From contig OZ023208.1 of NCBI GenBank assembly GCA_963995525.1, positions 27,118,999 to 27,182,998 of the forward strand: a stretch of DNA of 64,000 nt, read 5' to 3'. Source of the DNA: Escarpia spicata (Eukaryota; Annelida; Polychaeta; Sabellida; Siboglinidae). Below the pieces are notes generated by a model. That model made no database searches, had not been told where the DNA came from, and was given only the letters and a program-made list of their open reading frames with translations. Each line of letters opens with the position of its first letter. Position 1 is the stretch's first letter. The translations under genes were made by a program, and so were the position numbers. Of the stretch, positions 45,749 to 57,772 are shown piece by piece.

Positions 45749-45820
45749 CCTACAAGCAGGGTTCGAACCTGTGTGGGAAGATTTCAAGTCCAACCACTCG
45801 GCCATCACAGCAGTTGTAGG
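45749..45820 (-). pseudogene. Degenerate tRNA-Ser(UGA)-like sequence
   Basis: The minus strand reads TGATGGCCGAGTGG (A box), TTGGACTTGAAATC (anticodon loop with TGA, serine) and GGTTCGAACCC (B box), ending TTGTAGG, which pairs with CCTACAA at the 5' side. Most of the D-loop and the long variable arm of a serine tRNA are deleted and extra bases follow the acceptor. It is a pseudogene or the head of a tRNA-derived SINE, not a working tRNA. Confidence 0.7.
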
Positions 45821-47504
45821 ACCCAATCTGCTCCGGACATAATAGATGAGATGCGCGAAAACTTGCACAATGATGTGAAATTGCATGAGAAAATTTGTCC
45901 ATGTTGGCAGTATAGCACTAACTTCAAAGAACGGTCACATCTATTCACGAATTATAAAATACAGCCAAATTACTAACTACTTGCTAGATAGTGTATGCAT
46001 TGCCAGTCTGTGGGCCTGCCAGTGAGGCAGTGCCAATAAAACTGATCACTTTTTAGACTTGCATTGTGTGCTTGCATACCCCAGGTAATACACTATCCTC
46101 CATCAAGAACCATTTAACCCATGTTGGACAGATAGATAGATCTCTATATATAATACAATGCACTACTACAGATAGCATCAACGTAATGTTGTTTGTCAAT
46201 CAAAGAGCATATTGTTTCCTGTCTCCAGTCCATAAACCCGGGGAGGAGGAAATGAGCACCATGTCTATGTCAGTACCTGTACGGTTAGTGTACTCATACA
46301 ACTCCTTGTAGCTGTCTATCTTGATGTATGCGAGGCACGTGTACAAAGCATGTGACCTTTCTTATAGAGCAAACACGCCTGGTGCAGTTGCACATTGCCT
46401 GAGGCTCGTGGAGCCAGTCAGTAGAAGTTAAGCCACTGCCCCAAGTAGATTGGGATACACTACCTGTATCAATCACTGTGACAATGCTTTAATGCTGCCT
46501 CTAATGGGACCCTGGCTACAGGTGGGTGTTGGGAGTTGTTAAGTCAGACTCACCTCATACATGTGCCAACCCATACATATGTGCCCAGGCAAATTGTCTA
46601 CTACACTTGGAGTACTTATCACCCCATTCAAGGGCTTACATTGCTTGGGGGTATTTGATAATGAGATGTATCTCAAGTTTGTAAAGGAACACAAGAGTCA
46701 TGCTCCAATGGAAAACACACAGACGGGGTGAGTGCACTGACGGGAGCAGTGGCACATCATGTTCTAGTTACCTTCTCAAACCTAACTAAATTGTATATAT
46801 TTATAAATACATCTAGCTTTGACATCGCATTTTATGTATATCTTTTCCTATAAAATGTAAATTTTCTGAGGCCTTGTTTAGAATGCACATATTGATTTTA
46901 CTAACAAACACAGCAGGAATAATGCAGTGGAACAATTAACAATTGCAGTCTCGATATAAGCAGGTAAATTTAAACCTGATACTCTTTGATCACAGGGCTA
47001 ACTCATCCTAATTGTTGAACTGTTGACAAGCCCAAGTACATGGACTCATTCACCCTTATCTATCAGCCTTGAAACATCAAACAACTGTGGAGCACCCTGG
47101 CCACCCTGTCTGTAGCAGTGGATGCCACATACAGTCTATCCAGTATCCATTATCTGTCACATTCACAAATAGGTGGCTTCAAATGTGGTCATTCCACATG
47201 AAATGATTACAGGACAGCGTAGAAAACTAGCCTCTGTCATATGTTTATTTGCCAATTAGCTGGAAACTGAGAAATTCTCAGATTTGGCTCAACAATTTTC
47301 ACATTTATAATTATAAAATCAATAATATGTCCATGAATATGTAAAAATATAAGATACTCTAATATTTACATAATTTTAATAATTGTATGCATACAACACA
47401 TTTTCATACAGTCAGTGGCAGTAAGTCTGTAAATTCTGTTTAAAATCCACGTACTGAACTGACAAATTTAGTTATAGAAATAAAGACCTGGGCATCTGTG
47501 GGAA
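45821..47504. other. Intergenic or intronic sequence without recognised feature
   Basis: AT-rich, with short unsupported frames. I see no gene, RNA or intact element. Confidence 0.5.
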
Positions 47505-47780
47505 GTAAAGGTAAGTTCTTATAAATAGCACATTATCCAGTTCTTAGGACAGCTCAAAGCACTTTACACTTTACTCCCTGGCAGACTGTTCAATTGAACG
47601 CCATCTCAATTTCTCTGGGAAGCATTCAGTCCCGCTGCAATTATTGCGCAGATTATTTGTACACAAATATCCACCACTGTCTATAGCCAAACTCCGAACT
47701 CCGCCTGGATACTCTCTATGAGAGCTTCCTGCCGGACCCAAGCCTGGGTAAAGGAGAAGGGTTGGGCGTGGGGCTAGGCC
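47505..47780 (+). repeat. Short interspersed repeat, copy 2, longer version
   Basis: Begins GGTAAGTTCTTATAAATAGC, continues AGCTCAAAGCACTTTACACT, ACTCCCTGGCAGAC and TCTCTGGGAAGCATTCAG as in 35515-35640, then extends through a GC-richer tail (GGACCCAAGCCTGGG, CTAGGCCCCACCCCG). The shared 5' part and longer tail suggest this copy is closer to full length. Confidence 0.65.
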
Positions 47781-48899
47781 CCACCCCGTAAAAACAAGAG
47801 AGAACACTGCATCCAGTGGTAGAAGTGAAGCAAACCAGGGAACTGGTTCAATGACGGATGGCAGTCAAACATGCTAGGAAGCCCCCACCCTGACCTCCTA
47901 ATACCAAAATCAACAATTAAGGTAGCTGCACCGGCTAAAAACCACTAGTGCCATATGTCACCAATCAGTCACTTAAAAACTAGTATTTTTAGTGTGTCTG
48001 TGGAAAGTCCCTTTTCAGATTCTTGGAAACTGACGATGTTTCCATAGTGATGATCACGTGTGCGGCAGCCCAGTTCAAACATAAATTCGTTCACCATGAA
48101 TGCAGATCATAATAGTCTGATTATTCTCATGCCACTATGCTGTTGTATTATAATTACCTAAATGCATCACGCTGTCAAATCAATAAATACTGACAGGTAG
48201 TTTTGTTTATTCTCCGATAATGCCCGACCTCTGCCACCATTTTCAATGACACGTGACTGACCCCAGTAGGTGTCAATCAATCTTGTCTACCACACCGTGA
48301 CCGTAGAAGTGTCTGTCAAATTGTGTTGGAATAAGCCACATGCCAGTAAAAAAAGTCACATTTCTAAGCAAAAAACAAGCATCTGGTGACACATGTATTA
48401 TTAGTAACAACCAGGAAGTATTACTTAATGTAACTTTTTATAAAAACTACAATACTTACAAAGCCATAACTTGGCATATGAACTCAACTTGTGTTTACCC
48501 AAAATTGCACAGGATGGTTTTATGTTTGGTGCAGGGGTCATGCCAAAAATGCAGTACGGATTTTTGCTGTCTTTCAACATTGTAGCAAAATCTTTTTGAA
48601 GCTGTATCAAACTTAATATGCATTTGTTTATCAAAAAAACCCATATGAATGTCAATAACATGTTTGTACTTACAACCATACACATTTTTCTTTTGGGGAG
48701 TTTCTCAAAAAGAAATAAAATGCCATTTTAAGGTGATTTTTGACATAATTTGTAATTATCTTTAAACACATTTAAATATCTCCAAACAACATAAAAAATC
48801 AATTCTTTTTGGTCTGGAGTATTGTTTAGTATCTGAGGCACTCTGAGAAAAAATGGTTAGCTTATCTTCAAAACTTATATTCGAAATGATTAATTCAAA

Positions 48900-51325
48900 A
48901 GATGCATATAATAGCCGATGCAGCCACCTTAACATTGGATGCTGGAATGCACCAGACAGGAAGACTGGTGCAAGTTCTCCAAGAAATGCGTCAATACAAG
49001 ATCAGCCTTCTAGGCATCATGGAGACCAGATGGACTGGAGCTCGGAAGAGAGTACTGGCTCCAAGACACCATAATATAAATAATTATGGTCAGGCAGAGT
49101 AGACAACCAGCATCGACAGAGGAAGCACAACAACACTATTCTTGAATGGAAGCCAATCAGTGAGAGACTTCTTTATGCTAGATTTAATTCCAGATTGATA
49201 AAACTTTCACTTTCAGTGGTAATCTGCTATGGGCAAACATGGAACAGGCAGGATGAATGAAAATGACAGCAGAATGTGTGACATATGTGGGGAAAATGAC
49301 CTTGTGATCGGAGGAATGCTTTTCCAACATAAGACAATTCACAAGGTGACACGCAGATCTCCAGATGGCAAGACTGAGAGCCAAATAGATCACATCCTGA
49401 TCAACGGGAAATGGAGGTGCTCACTACAAGATGTCAGATGCTGGCAGCAACCACAGCCTGTTGGTGGGAAAACTCGCCCCGAAACTAAGGAAGGCCAGAC
49501 TGGAGAAAATAAGCAACAGCGCTTTGATACGAACAAGCTACAGAACCCGGAAACAAAGCAACAGTTCATGATTGTTCTGAAGAACAGTTTTAGTATTCTG
49601 CAGGAAGAAACAGAGATGACAATACACAGTTTCAACAAGGATATGGAGCAAGCAGGGAAAACATTGCTAGGATACAGAAGATCAAACAAAGAGCAATGGA
49701 TCTCCACATCAACCTGGGACAAAATAGGCCAAAGGAAGGAAATAACGAAGCGATTACCTTAGTACTCACTACAAAATCACCAAGACTTAAAGAATGACGT
49801 TCCAAGTAATTTTCTCAGAAAGACAAAGTGAAAAAGAGTGCCAGAATTAATAAACGCACATGTATACATAGAGTCTGGCCATGAAGTCAGAAGAAGCAGC
49901 ATGCAGACAAGACTTGAAGTCACTCTACAAAATAACGAAGAAGCTGAAAGGAGATACAGGACTAAACCAGAACCTCCCAGTCGCACTGAAAGCCATAGAT
50001 GGAAAGATCATCACAGTTGAGAAAGAGAAGATGGAGAGGTGGATGGAACACTTTTCAACCATTCTCAACCATCCGGACCCACCCATGCACCATTGCTGAC
50101 ATTCCTAAGGCAGTGGAGGACCTCGCAGTCAACCTCAACTGGATCACAGAAGCAGATATCCGAGAAGCCATTAAAGCTCAGAAGAATGGAAAAGCACCAG
50201 GAAGCAACAGTATTTGTCCGGAAATGTTAAAAGCAGACGAAGAGGAAACACTGAGTGTCGTTTGTTAGATCTTCCAGAAGATCTGGGATGAATAAGTCAC
50301 ACCAAATGAATGGAAGACGGGCACTATCATCAAACTACCAAAGAATGGCGATTTGCAAAACGGCAATAACTGGCGTTGTATTACCTTGCTATCTGAGACA
50401 TGTACGCAAGATCTTCAGTCGCATTACACTGAATAGAATATCAGCATCTATTGACAACATCCTTCGACAAGAACAAGCCGGTTTCAGAAGAGGCAAGTCT
50501 TGCATAGATAACTTATTCATGTTAAGGCAAATCTTAGAACAACGCACCGAATGGAACAGTACCATCTACATTGCATTAATTTACTTCGAAAAGGCTTTCG
50601 ACTCCCTCCACAGAAGGTCCTTATGGAAGATACTTCGTCACTACGGGATCCCCTAGAAGATGGTTAATGTTATAAAGATACTCTATACAGACGTTCAGTG
50701 TCAAGTGGCTTGTAACAACCACCTGACAGACAGCTTCAGCATCAAATCTGGCGTGACGCAGGGATGTATTCTTTCTCCCTTTCTGTTCATCCTTGCCATT
50801 GACTGGCTGATGATGGAAATCATCAAAGAGGGAAACAGGGGCATCAGATGGACCGTTACTTCAATTCTGGAAGACCTGGACTATGTAGATAATATAGGAC
50901 TGCTGTCAAGCTGACACAAGGACATGCAGGAAAAGATGGAGAAAATTACGGACTCAGCACCACAGATCGGGCTAAAGCTCAACACATCGAAACAAAAATT
51001 GATGAGGAGCAACCACAAGACAGACAATCCCATTACTACCACCAACCAACACCAACAATGAAGAGCTGCTCCACCAGGCAGATTCAACATCCCTAGCTAC
51101 GAAGATCAAGACACAGAGATGGAGATGGCTAGGGCTCATTTGCAGAATGCCCACAGGCACACTATCAAAGTTGGATAGCGGATGGAAGAGGGAGACGAGG
51201 TCGTCCAAAAGAGACATGGAGAAGAACAGTGGAGAAGGAAATCAGCTGAGTACGATCAATGCATGGGCTGCCGACCAACTGCAGTGGTGCTCTCTTGTTG
51301 ATGCCACCTAAGGCACGAAGAGGAT
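48900..51325 (+). mobile_element. Nearly full-length but dead LINE: endonuclease plus reverse transcriptase
   Basis: Protein pieces follow the order of an endonuclease-RT polyprotein in several frames. The start of the AP-like endonuclease is at 48910-49080 (TGRLVQVLQEMRQYKISLLG, IMETRWTG). The endonuclease end is at 49229-49400 (MCDICGENDLVIGG, ESQIDHILIN). The linker reaches 50250 (KAQKNGKAPGSNSICPEML). The RT core covers 50255-50914 (QAGFRRGKSCIDNLFMLRQI, YFEKAFDSLHRRSLWKILRH, GVTQGCILSPFLF). The C-terminal RWRWLG...RGRPKETW region ends near 51320. The catalytic YADD/FADD box reads YVDN, frameshifts and stops occur throughout, and a deletion separates 50990 from 51090. It cannot be active. 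Confidence 0.9.
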
Positions 51326-51337
51326 TAAGTGGGTGTG

Positions 51338-51490
51338 TCTATAGCCAGGTACTCATTCATACAGCTGAGTGAACTGAAACAACATAGAGTGAACAAACTT
51401 GTCCAAGGTTTGACATGGCAGCACAGGATTCGAACCCAGGTCCTCTTGATTGAGAGTCCGATGCTCCAGCCACTGCACCACTGCAAGTGT
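51338..51490 (-). mobile_element. tRNA-derived SINE
   Basis: The minus strand begins GGTGCAGTGGCTGGAG (A box), carries GACTCTCAATCAAGAG in the anticodon-arm position and GGTTCGAATCC (B box), then a non-tRNA body with CAAGTTTGTTCACTC and CTCAGCTGTATGAATGAGTA. This is the architecture of a Pol III tRNA-headed SINE. It directly abuts the 3' end of the LINE at 48900-51325. Confidence 0.75.
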
Positions 51491-52931
51491 AATTGGGGAG
51501 AATGTGGGGGAGACGTGGTTAGCAGGCCTGCTAGTCTGCATGCTCTTTAATAGTTACAACAGCCTGGGTAATCTCCCTGCCTACCTTTCAGTCAGACATG
51601 GTGCACTTCTATTTAAAGTAAAGGTATATCCTTATACAGCACAGTTTCCAGTCTTCAGAGTCTTCCAGGCTGAATAAAAATAGGTTGTGTTTCTAAGATG
51701 CTGTCATTTGATCACCTACTACTACTAGTCTGTGAATATAATTTTGTACGCATGACGATTTTTTCTAATCAACCTTTAAATAAGCATCCTGTGCTGCATT
51801 TAATCTTCGAACTCCGACCTGGCAGGTCAAAGGCCAGACAGGGCTGATAGGCTGCACCCAGACACAATTTTTTTCTAATTTTCTAGGTAAGCCCTGTACA
51901 TAGACTTCTTTTGTTGAATCTCATTACTGAGCCTCCCACAAGGCTGACTTTAACATTTTAAAAACAAAATTGAACTTCTCATGCAGAGCTCTGCTATTTC
52001 ACAGTTGGTAAGAAAACTGAAAATGTGCACCAAGTAGCACACAAATTTATTATAAAATCAAACCAATAACAAACCAGTCATCACACCCTCTATATTAACG
52101 AATGAGAGACTGTTTATGCGATGCTGTTGTTATTGATCTAGATCCATACATTAGCTACTGCTTGTGATGTTATATTGTTGTAATATCAATTTATTCACTT
52201 CTAACACTTATCACCAGACTACAATTTCAAAGCACTCTATGATCCTAATCTATACATAATTCTCATATAAATTCCTGACAGAGGAGGTCTTAGGTTATCA
52301 TAACACCTGTCAGTATTTGCCATACTACTACGAGTCTACAACCACTATTTTTGTACTTCCTCATTTATGTCAATACTACACCTTTGTCTAACTACACTTG
52401 TATTTTATTAGTTACACTAATAATATAATAATAATTGCTTTATTCACAGACTCCATGCAACACACAAGTACATTATCATGGTTCTATAGTTGTGTTATAA
52501 ACAATAGTTACAATGTACAGAATGAAAAATCACCTGTCAACAAAATGTATATACAGGGAATTGAACCAGTATTTCCATATTCTAGACATGTATTTCATGT
52601 ATAATACTAGGTGCATCATCACGTAAATATTACATAAAATGTTACACTTAACAATACTAAAGACATGTCTAAACAGAACTGCACTTGGCTATGCCCTATT
52701 AATAGGAGCAGTGCACTAGTTTAGTGCTACTACTGCTCACAAAGGGTTATGTGAGGTGAACCATAAAAAGCTTGTGAATGAGATACTGCCTAGTCACATA
52801 GCAACAGGCCGGTCAAGCTAGAAATAAGACTATGGTATGTGACCTGTTGTCAGGAAGCTCCTATTCACATATATATTATCATGAAATTCTCTGACTGCAC
52901 AGCAAGTTCAACTTTTCAGAATGGCATCAAA

Positions 52932-52937
<6 letters not shown>
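51491..52937. other. AT-rich stretch without recognised gene
   Basis: A weak third copy of the short repeat (AAAGTAAAGGTATATCCTTA at about 51619) is the only feature seen. Confidence 0.4.

Positions 52938-52985
<48 letters not shown>
52938..52985. repeat. (TA)n microsatellite
   Basis: About 48 bp of alternating TA, broken by a single ACATA interruption. Confidence 0.95.
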
Positions 52986-53385
52986 AAGTACAGTTGACTG
53001 AGGCTTGTAAACAATAAAAAATAGTATACATAGTTACATGACATATCTAGTTACTTCAATGTCAGCAATATCATTGGACTTGAAGCATACCTTACCTTAT
53101 GTATTTCATTTGTTTTCTTTCAACATTGATCATGTGCATCCATTAATTATTTCAGTACTACAGCCCTGACCAGATGTGACCACTGAATACTGCATTCCCA
53201 GTGAATATGCAAGACAATGGACTACCTCACTTCAAGTCAAGATTTGAGCAACAAAAATGCATTTTATGAATAGAAATGCTACATATTTTCGGAAAGTATA
53301 ATAATCAGCAAGTAAAACGAGCCATATCATTTTACATTCCGTCGTCATGGTAACCAGCAATTAGTATCCAAGGCCGCCAAGATAC

Positions 53386-53541
53386 TTTATGCAGTTGCTG
53401 AACACAGTTGTATACTAAGTTTGCCGACATCGTTATTGTGTCGATCTTCAACATCCGACAAAGATTCTTTGCTAAAACTATCAAATAATCTGTCCAAAAC
53501 ATACGGTGGTAAATCACTAGTTGAAGTAATGCCGTCTGCCA
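53386..53541 (-). other. Possible short coding relic (51 codons), unknown
   Basis: From an ATG at 53541 the minus strand reads MADGITSTSDLPPYVLDRLF, then FSKESLSDVEDRHNNDVGKL before a stop near 53387. The balanced, charged composition looks coding, and GC content is higher than the surroundings. It could be the N-terminus of a transposon protein or host exon. No family recognised and no splice donor is convincing. Confidence 0.3.
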
Positions 53542-54200
53542 TTGTGGTCACTGCAGATTTTGATAATCCATAATCAAAAACAGCAAAAGTCCTGTAAACT
53601 ATTATTGAGCAATAATAAACAATGACCACTGCTGAACAGCTAATTTATTTGCCTCGACAACCGTACACAAGTGGCTCCACGTTTTGGATAATTATGAATA
53701 AAAACGATTTGAATAGCAGACATCATCAATGCCGAATAACAGGCCTGTCGTACTGAAGCGTCATAGACAGTGCAGCTGGAAATCCGGCCTGTCATACTGA
53801 AATGGTTAAAACAATACCCATGCAAGCACCTACACAAATAAAATAAATCAAATGTATCAGTACTTTTAAGAACGTACATAATTAAATGTACATCACAGCC
53901 AACTACAGCATACAAATGTGAAGAATCACAAAGCTTGCTTAGCTAGCATAGTAGATTATAAATTTGGAAATAATACCAACAAGTAATATTAGTGTCAGAT
54001 AGGAAGTTAAAAATCAACAGAAATACTATAAACTAGTTAACCGAAAGTAAGCATGTGCCATAACTCTAAGATCTAACATTTACCTATCAATTTAACCACA
54101 ACAAACAGTATAGTATTGACAGAAAATAGATGACAATAGAAATGTGTAACTACGTAGCCAGCAAGAGGACAGTGAGAGATCAGCAATTGTATAGACATTA

Positions 54201-55560
54201 TGTAGTCATTTGCAAAAGTTTAAGACCAGGCACGATTTTTTGAAGAAATTTGACAAAACTATGAGTTTTTGGCCTTCACATAACATTATATCAGTTTATT
54301 TCATCAAATAAACGTAGTACAACATAATATGAAACTTTATGTCGTCCAAAAGTGTCAGTGTCTCTACTTTTCAGTATTTAGTGTGGCCTCCTTTGCTGTC
54401 AATGACTGCCTGGATGCAATATGGCATCCTAGAAATGCAGTACTCCTGGGTGATTTCGGTGACCCAAACGTCCTTGATAGCTTGTTTCAAGTTTTGAGTG
54501 CTTGATGGTTGTTTGTCTGCCACCTTATCCCTCATTATAGTCCACAGGTTCTTAATGGGATTTAGATCTGGGCTGTTCCCAGACCATTCCAGCACGGATA
54601 TTTTGTTCTTCTTGTGAAAATCAGTGGCTACCTTGGATCGGTGACAAGGAGCGCCATCTTGCATGGAAATCGTACATTTGTGGATGTCCATATGTAGTTT
54701 CAGCTTCTCCTTCAGCAACTCCACGTACCTAGGTCCATTCATAGTGGTGTTAGGTGGAATAAAATACAGACCAGAAGGGCCAAAACATGACATGGCACCC
54801 CAAATCATCTGACTTGGCGGGTGTTTCATTGTGGCTGCTGTATATTTCTCATCAAATCGCTTACCTACTGGCCGCCTAACATGCCTCTTGCGAGGTATAA
54901 ACTGTTGCATGGTCGATTCATCTGAGAACAACACTTTCTTCCACTGCGCGAGAGTGCAGTGGCGATGTCGTCTGGCAAAGTCCAGTCTCTTTTTTTTCAT
55001 CACAGGTGTCAGGCGTGGCTTCCGGGACTTGAGCCCAAATTCCTTGCTGAGACGTCTCGAAACAGTACTGAGACTTATTTCCGTACCTTTTAAGCGTAAA
55101 GCAGCCTGAATTTTCTTGCATGAGCTCACTGGCGAGCACATCACGATGCGTCTCATTGCATGGTCATACCTGAGCGTAGTTTTCCATGGACGACCACTCC
55201 TTTTACTGTCACGAAAAGTGCCATCAGTATTGAATTTTTACGATGGCGTTGTGCACGGCTGTCTTGGAATAACATAATTTAGCACTAATGTCTCTTTCCA
55301 TATATCCTTCTCCATGTAGAGTCACTATTTGTGCCCTTAGAACCTCTGTCAAAGACGATTTTTTGCCCATTTCAGGGATGAAGACAAAACTGAAAAACAC
55401 CTAATCGATACTGACAGCAGCAAACAAATGACCTGGAAGTACTGATCAGGCGTATTGCTTCAAAGCCCAAATAGGATGATGCAATCCAGACATTATCTGA
55501 TGCAATACCATAAAATGCTTAAAAATTGTGCCTGGTCTTAAACTTTTGCAAATGACTGTA
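54201..55560 (-). mobile_element. Tc1-like DNA transposon, complete ends, about 1.36 kb
   Basis: The terminal inverted repeats share GTCATTTGCAAAAGTTTAAG followed by ACCAGGCAC(A/G)ATTTTT. The left copy is at about 54203-54240 and the right at 55521-55560. A TA precedes each end (degraded on the left: TGTAG for TACAG). One transposase gene fills the interior on the minus strand. The size and layout are standard for Tc1/mariner. Confidence 0.92.
54371..55370 (-). pseudogene. Tc1-like transposase, frameshifted and lacking the catalytic glutamate
   Basis: The ATG at 55370 starts MGKKSSLTEVLRAQIVTLHG, a paired-type helix-turn-helix. A single-base frameshift near 55225-55235 (Q-Y followed by TGA) breaks it, and the frame then continues uninterrupted from about 55225 to the stop at 54371. 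The DDE domain shows the first aspartate in LFSDES and the second in MQDGAPCHRS. The third acidic residue, 34 residues later in PDLNPI-E-NLW, is lysine (AAG). With both lesions the protein cannot cut or join DNA; the element could only have moved by use of another copy's transposase. About 333 residues if read through. Confidence 0.92.
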
Positions 55561-56860
55561 CAGTGATAACTATACTCTATAGTACTGGGTACATCCAAAT
55601 CCTAGCCCAAAGACCCCAAAGCCATTGGCTAAGCTGCAGAAGACACAGTCCTGAGTAATAATTAAAGGACACTTGGGGAAACCAAAGGTCTTACAGTGAT
55701 TTACAAGTCGAATACACAATATAACGTACACTACTGCGAATCCCAATTATTTTGGTTGATATTATGGATAGTGTGCTCACCTTGCAAGGTTTACGAACTA
55801 GATGTCAGTCCGTTGAAAAAGGTCAAGCGAGTCGGCCAAAATATCACACACACAAAAAAGTTTCTTGCATGGTAATCATGCCCGATATCAGTCTAAGAAA
55901 CCACGCCTGTCCATTCAGTGATCCAAGTACAAATGGACCGTCTTTTTATATTCAAGATGGATTACAATCTTACTATTCTTAGGCAAAGTAATTAGTTGAA
56001 CTTTCGTGCTATGTGCCTATTACTATGAACAATATAAGAGGATAGTCTATTGGCATGAAAGACTTGATTAGCAGACACAATGTCTGGTTTTCTTAGCAAG
56101 GCCAGTGGCTGTGCTACTGCCTGCCTGGTTGCTATTGACTGCAACACCTCCACTAAAAACAAGTCCACACCAAAGGCTGTTCCGCTTGAATGATTATGAT
56201 TCAGGACAAACCACCATTACATGATTAAAATTGATTATATTATTCTCCACAGCTAGACAGACCCAAACTGCTTATGCCTGAATCGAATGGATCAATCGTG
56301 GTAACCTACTAAGCCATAGTATAACATTGTAATGTAAATCCATGCCTGTGGTCTGCATTACTTTAGAAGAAAAATGCAAACTATTGACCATTAAATCCAA
56401 TCTGTCACCCTAGAAAAAATATCTGCAACAATATATTGAAGGAAAAAAAGATTATGTAAGTAATACCACTGATCAATGTTAGTTATGCTTCACAGTTAAG
56501 ATCTAAGGAAAATTTACATTTAAGTTATTCTTCAATTTTGACTTTTTGAAAAAAATACACGCCGAACCAATTCCTTTAACAAAACATCTGCCTTTCATTA
56601 ATCATTCATGTTCTGGTGGATGGTTGCATAGCTGGTTATAAAAAAGCAGTAATAAAAGCGCATCTCCTGGATAGAACAGCCAATGCATTGGACCATAGCA
56701 GCAGAGGACAAAGCTATCAACCTCATGAGAATAGACTTTATTAATTTCTATCTGACAGGAGAGTTATTCAAAATCCCTGTGGTATTGGAGGTAACACTAG
56801 AAAAGATAACAGATTGCTAGGAAAATCCTTAAGTGTACATTACAACAACAGGGATAGAGT
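55561..56860. other. AT-rich stretch without recognised feature
   Basis: Short frames only (for example 55752-55982 plus), no motif or element seen. Confidence 0.5.
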
Positions 56861-56864
56861 TTAA

Positions 56865-57768
56865 GGGCAGCTATAACCCCAATTTCGTATCTTTCTTGTT
56901 ACAAGTCGTAAAGATGTCAAATTTTTTACAAATTAGTATAATAATATGAAAACAAAAAAATGAGAAAATGACCCAATTATGCAAAGTCACATGACCAAAG
57001 ATGGCCGCCAAAGATAAATCCATAGGGTATTTTCATGTCATTATTTCAAGGTTATTTCTGTATATAATAAGTTGATATTTTAACAGTATGATGCCAATAA
57101 GTTATATTTCAACCTGTACTAAAAGAAACAATACCAGATCAATATTAAAACAAATACCATTTTTTATATACAAAAGTTACAGAAACACATATTCGTCATG
57201 GACACAACATGCCATGTCTCTATAAGTAACTGAACAATATCAATCATTTTAGTTCAACTTCTTCATCTTGTACAGCTTTAACAATATGCCAATTTTCACA
57301 AACATCAGTCAACAACGTTTCTAGATATACTGACATAAGACTACATGCACGGCTCCAAAACACAAAATGGCGAAAACTGCGTTTAAACGCTTGGTACATG
57401 TGTACTGACAACACTACTTCACTCAGAAAGCTCCACGTTCATAGCTACCATCACTAGCCTCCTCTTTCTACTGGTCTTGGCTGAAAAATTGTTGGCTGTA
57501 TTAAGGATGTTATATAGTGCAAAATATGCAGCTTGGTGAAAACCTGATGTAAATTGGTTGAGTAGATCGTGAAATATAGTCATATTTAATTAGGTACACA
57601 ATACAAGATAGGTGGTTACTAAAATGCACATTTATTAATATTTATAAGTTTCATTTAGATGTGAATTTAACAGTATGCGTAGAATGATAACTACATATCA
57701 TTATGGTAAAAAAAAAAAAAATTCATGTAATTAAAAACAAAAATCATATCTAGGGGTTATACCTGCCC
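56865..57768. mobile_element. 904-bp non-autonomous element flanked by TTAA
   Basis: The left end TTAAGGGCAGCTATAACCCC is mirrored by the right end, which on the other strand reads TTAAGGGCAGGTATAACCCC. TTAA at 56861-56864 and 57769-57772 would be the target duplication, leaving GGGCAG(C/G)TATAACCCC as terminal repeats. TTAA targets are used by piggyBac and Kolobok transposases; a GGG start fits Kolobok better. AT-rich interior, no coding frame. Confidence 0.75.
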
Positions 57769-57772
57769 TTAA

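Noticed and set aside
45749..45820. Functional tRNA-Ser gene
   Set aside because: The D-loop and long variable arm are largely missing and extra bases follow the acceptor stem.
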